Shown in pieces: positions 22,064-23,767 of a DNA stretch of 23,767 bases. The stretch lies in the NCBI GenBank assembly GCA_002493085.1, contig DKXQ01000003.1, positions 1,799-25,565 of the forward strand, given 5' to 3'. This DNA comes from Lachnoclostridium sp. UBA7122 (GTDB lineage: Bacteria; Bacillota; Clostridia; Lachnospirales; Lachnospiraceae). Both the position numbers and the translations under genes were made by a program. The notes beneath the pieces are model-generated. The model made no database searches. It was given only the letters and a program-made list of their open reading frames with translations, and had not been told where the DNA came from. How positions within the stretch are numbered: position 1 is the stretch's first letter; each line of letters starts with the position of its first letter.

Positions 22064-23657
22064 ACAGCTATTTTTACATTATTTAGCTGCTTCGCTAACT
22101 ACAAGTGTTCTGGTTATAGTTTTATATATAGCCCGTCCACGTATCAATAAAATTTATGCTTCTAAGTGGAAATATCATTTATGGTTTTTTTTGGCTATCC
22201 GTTTGATTATTCCGGTTATTTTTTATTTATCGGATATTTCTGTAAAAATAGTGCTTCCTGATACATATACAACCAGTTTTCAAGATGCATTACTAACAGA
22301 CAGTAAGCCTGCGGATAAACAAAAAGGAGCAGAATTGGAGTCACAGCCAGATTCTTATACTAAAGTGTTAATAAAAACAAGAAAATTAACTTTGCTTGAA
22401 ATACTTTTTGTGATTTGGATAACAGGCATTTGTGTTTTTTTAATACTCCAGTTAATACAGTATTATCTGATGAAAAGAGACTTGTTCCGCTGGGCGCAGA
22501 TTTCTAAAAATTCTGAAATTTCTGGAAAGGTATCTGAAATTTCAAATGAATTAGATATTAATAAAAAAATCCTGGTTTTTATAAGCAGCAAAGCAAACAG
22601 TCCACTGATGATTAGTTTATTGCATCCAGTTATGATATTACCACATGAAAATTTTGAGAATTTGGATTTGTCTTTTGTAATCAGGCATGAAATTATGCAT
22701 TACAAAAGGAAAGATTTATGGTATAAATTCATAATTCTTATTGCGAATGCAATACACTGGTTTAATCCGGCAATTTATCTTATGCGCCAGCAAGCAAATG
22801 CAGATATGGAACTTTCCTGTGATGATATGGTTTTAGATAATATGTCTTTTGAATACCGGAAGGCATATTCAGAGATGGTTTTTGGTATGATAAAACATCA
22901 AAAAACAAATGGACTGACTACAAATTTTTTTGGAGGTGCAAGGATTATGAAGGAGAGATTTCAAAATATTTTAAATGTTGAAAAAAAACGTAATGGCTGG
23001 ATTATTTTTAGCTGTATTTGCATAACCAGTATTTTGGCTAGTAGTTTTGTTGCATTTACACCAGCTTTCAGACAGTCTGATATTTCTACAACTACTGCGA
23101 ATGTTAGAAAAAACCGTAATTATAAAGAAATGGAAAAAAATTTAACTTCTGATGAAAGTATGGAATCCATAATCAAATTTTCTAAAGATTTTATTAACCT
23201 TTTTAATGGAGCGGTTGCAAATCAGGCAACAGTATCTTTTGAAGATTATATTTCTAATGAAAATTTACTTATTTTTACTGATAAGATGTTAGAACTTACT
23301 CAAAAACAGGAACTTCTTGGATACAATGATATTATTTATGGAGGTAATAACGATTTTAAAGAAATAGAATATAATAAAATTGCAGAAAATGTTTATTATC
23401 TTAAAGTTCCATTTAGTTTCCAAGGTTCTGGCATGGTCTGCCAGTTATTAGTAGAAAATATATTAAATCATCTGGAAATTGCAGATTTTTACTTTGGAAC
23501 CCAGGATGGAGTAGATACAATTGCAACAGGGCATATTATGGAACGCAAAGTTAATAATACAGAATTGTGGAATGATGAACATTGGGTAAATAGTGTATTT
23601 GAAAATATGCTGGCTTATGACGCAAAATTAGAAGAACAAGCAGAAAAAAAGAAATAA
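22056..23657 (+). CDS. BlaR1/MecR1-type M56 family metallopeptidase sensor with an unrecognised extracellular domain
   Basis: This is a 533-residue membrane protein. Hydrophobic segments near residues 8-25, 40-59 and 114-138 precede the M56 zinc-protease domain, whose HEIMH lies at 211-215. A further Glu, in MELSCDDMVL, is the likely third zinc ligand. A fourth membrane segment (about 314-334) leads to a C-terminal region of about 200 residues outside the cell. That region lacks the SxxK penicillin-binding fold of BlaR1 and matches nothing recognised; part of it (FSKDFINLFNGAVANQ) looks NTF2-like. Start 22056 is chosen for AGGAGG 7 nt upstream, overlapping the repressor stop. The gene ends with two tandem TAA codons. 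The ligand is probably not a beta-lactam. Confidence 0.88.
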   Translation: MPEQLFLHYLAASLTTSVLVIVLYIARPRINKIYASKWKYHLWFFLAIRLIIPVIFYLSDISVKIVLPDTYTTSFQDALLTDSKPADKQKGAELESQPDSYTKVLIKTRKLTLLEILFVIWITGICVFLILQLIQYYLMKRDLFRWAQISKNSEISGKVSEISNELDINKKILVFISSKANSPLMISLLHPVMILPHENFENLDLSFVIRHEIMHYKRKDLWYKFIILIANAIHWFNPAIYLMRQQANADMELSCDDMVLDNMSFEYRKAYSEMVFGMIKHQKTNGLTTNFFGGARIMKERFQNILNVEKKRNGWIIFSCICITSILASSFVAFTPAFRQSDISTTTANVRKNRNYKEMEKNLTSDESMESIIKFSKDFINLFNGAVANQATVSFEDYISNENLLIFTDKMLELTQKQELLGYNDIIYGGNNDFKEIEYNKIAENVYYLKVPFSFQGSGMVCQLLVENILNHLEIADFYFGTQDGVDTIATGHIMERKVNNTELWNDEHWVNSVFENMLAYDAKLEEQAEKKK

Positions 23658-23767
23658 TAATATTTTAACAGAATCAAATTTGTGAAAGTGCTTATCAGAA
23701 AAGCATATCAGAATATTATAATATTAATTTCTCTGTGCAACTCGATATATCCAGTTATCAATGTACT
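23658..23767 (+). other. Window end downstream of blaR1; possible start of another gene
   Basis: An open frame beginning with GTG at 23682 runs to the window edge (VKVLIRKAYQ, then a hydrophobic stretch). It has no visible SD, so it is not called as a gene. A 14-nt perfect palindrome, AATATTATAATATT (23712-23725), lies inside it. No convincing terminator follows blaR1, so the operon may continue beyond the edge. Confidence 0.25.

Noticed and set aside
23682..23767. GTG-started frame running off the right edge
   Set aside because: No SD, only 28 codons visible, and directly after tandem TAA stops in the same frame. Too little support to call a gene.
1..23767. CRISPR array, tRNA, rRNA or complete insertion sequence
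   Set aside because: No regularly spaced direct repeats, tRNA-like cloverleaf, rRNA sequence or transposase gene was recognised on either strand.

Overview
The window looks like a chromosome segment from a low-GC Clostridia bacterium, most likely Lachnospiraceae-like. The signs are strong AGGAGG-type ribosome binding sites, AT-rich codon use, sigma-A promoters with 17-nt spacers, and the Firmicute order hpf-secA-prfB. Species cannot be named from the sequence alone.

From the left end to about 18.2 kb, every supported gene is on the minus strand, so transcription runs right to left. The order is hpf (long-form hibernation factor), secA, prfB, then an aspartate-family block: hom, an apgM-like gene in the homoserine-kinase position, and lysC with an internal start for a beta subunit. 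A terminator and tex follow. After tex comes an arylsulfotransferase-fold protein that appears to lack its catalytic histidines, then cysD, a cysN-cysC fusion, cysQ, trkH and trkA. The cys genes make PAPS from sulfate and destroy PAP, but no PAPS or sulfite reductase is present. The set resembles a sulfate-activation module for sulfation (compare NodP/NodQ), or half of an assimilation pathway whose reductases lie elsewhere. In front of cysD there is an apparent 18-codon leader peptide with two Cys codons, overlapping two perfect stem-loops. The second stem-loop covers the only SD-like sequence of cysD, an arrangement that suggests translational attenuation.

From about 18.2 to 21.4 kb is an accessory island with a restriction-modification locus. 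A plus-strand restriction-endonuclease-like gene is broken by two compensating frameshifts and carries its presumed catalytic motif twice. A shared bidirectional terminator separates it from an intact, convergent type I-like methyltransferase fused to a specificity domain. That methyltransferase has a promoter overlapped by tandem palindromes. A 17-bp perfect inverted repeat sits at the left edge of the island, and a terminator with no gene in front of it sits at the right edge.

From 21.5 kb to the end is a BlaI/BlaR1-type pair on the plus strand. It has a consensus promoter and dyad operators, and the sensor has an unrecognised extracellular domain instead of a penicillin-binding domain.

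The points most worth following are the cysD leader, the degenerate sulfotransferase-fold protein in a PAPS-synthesis neighbourhood, the internal lysC start, and the decayed endonuclease beside its M-S methylase.
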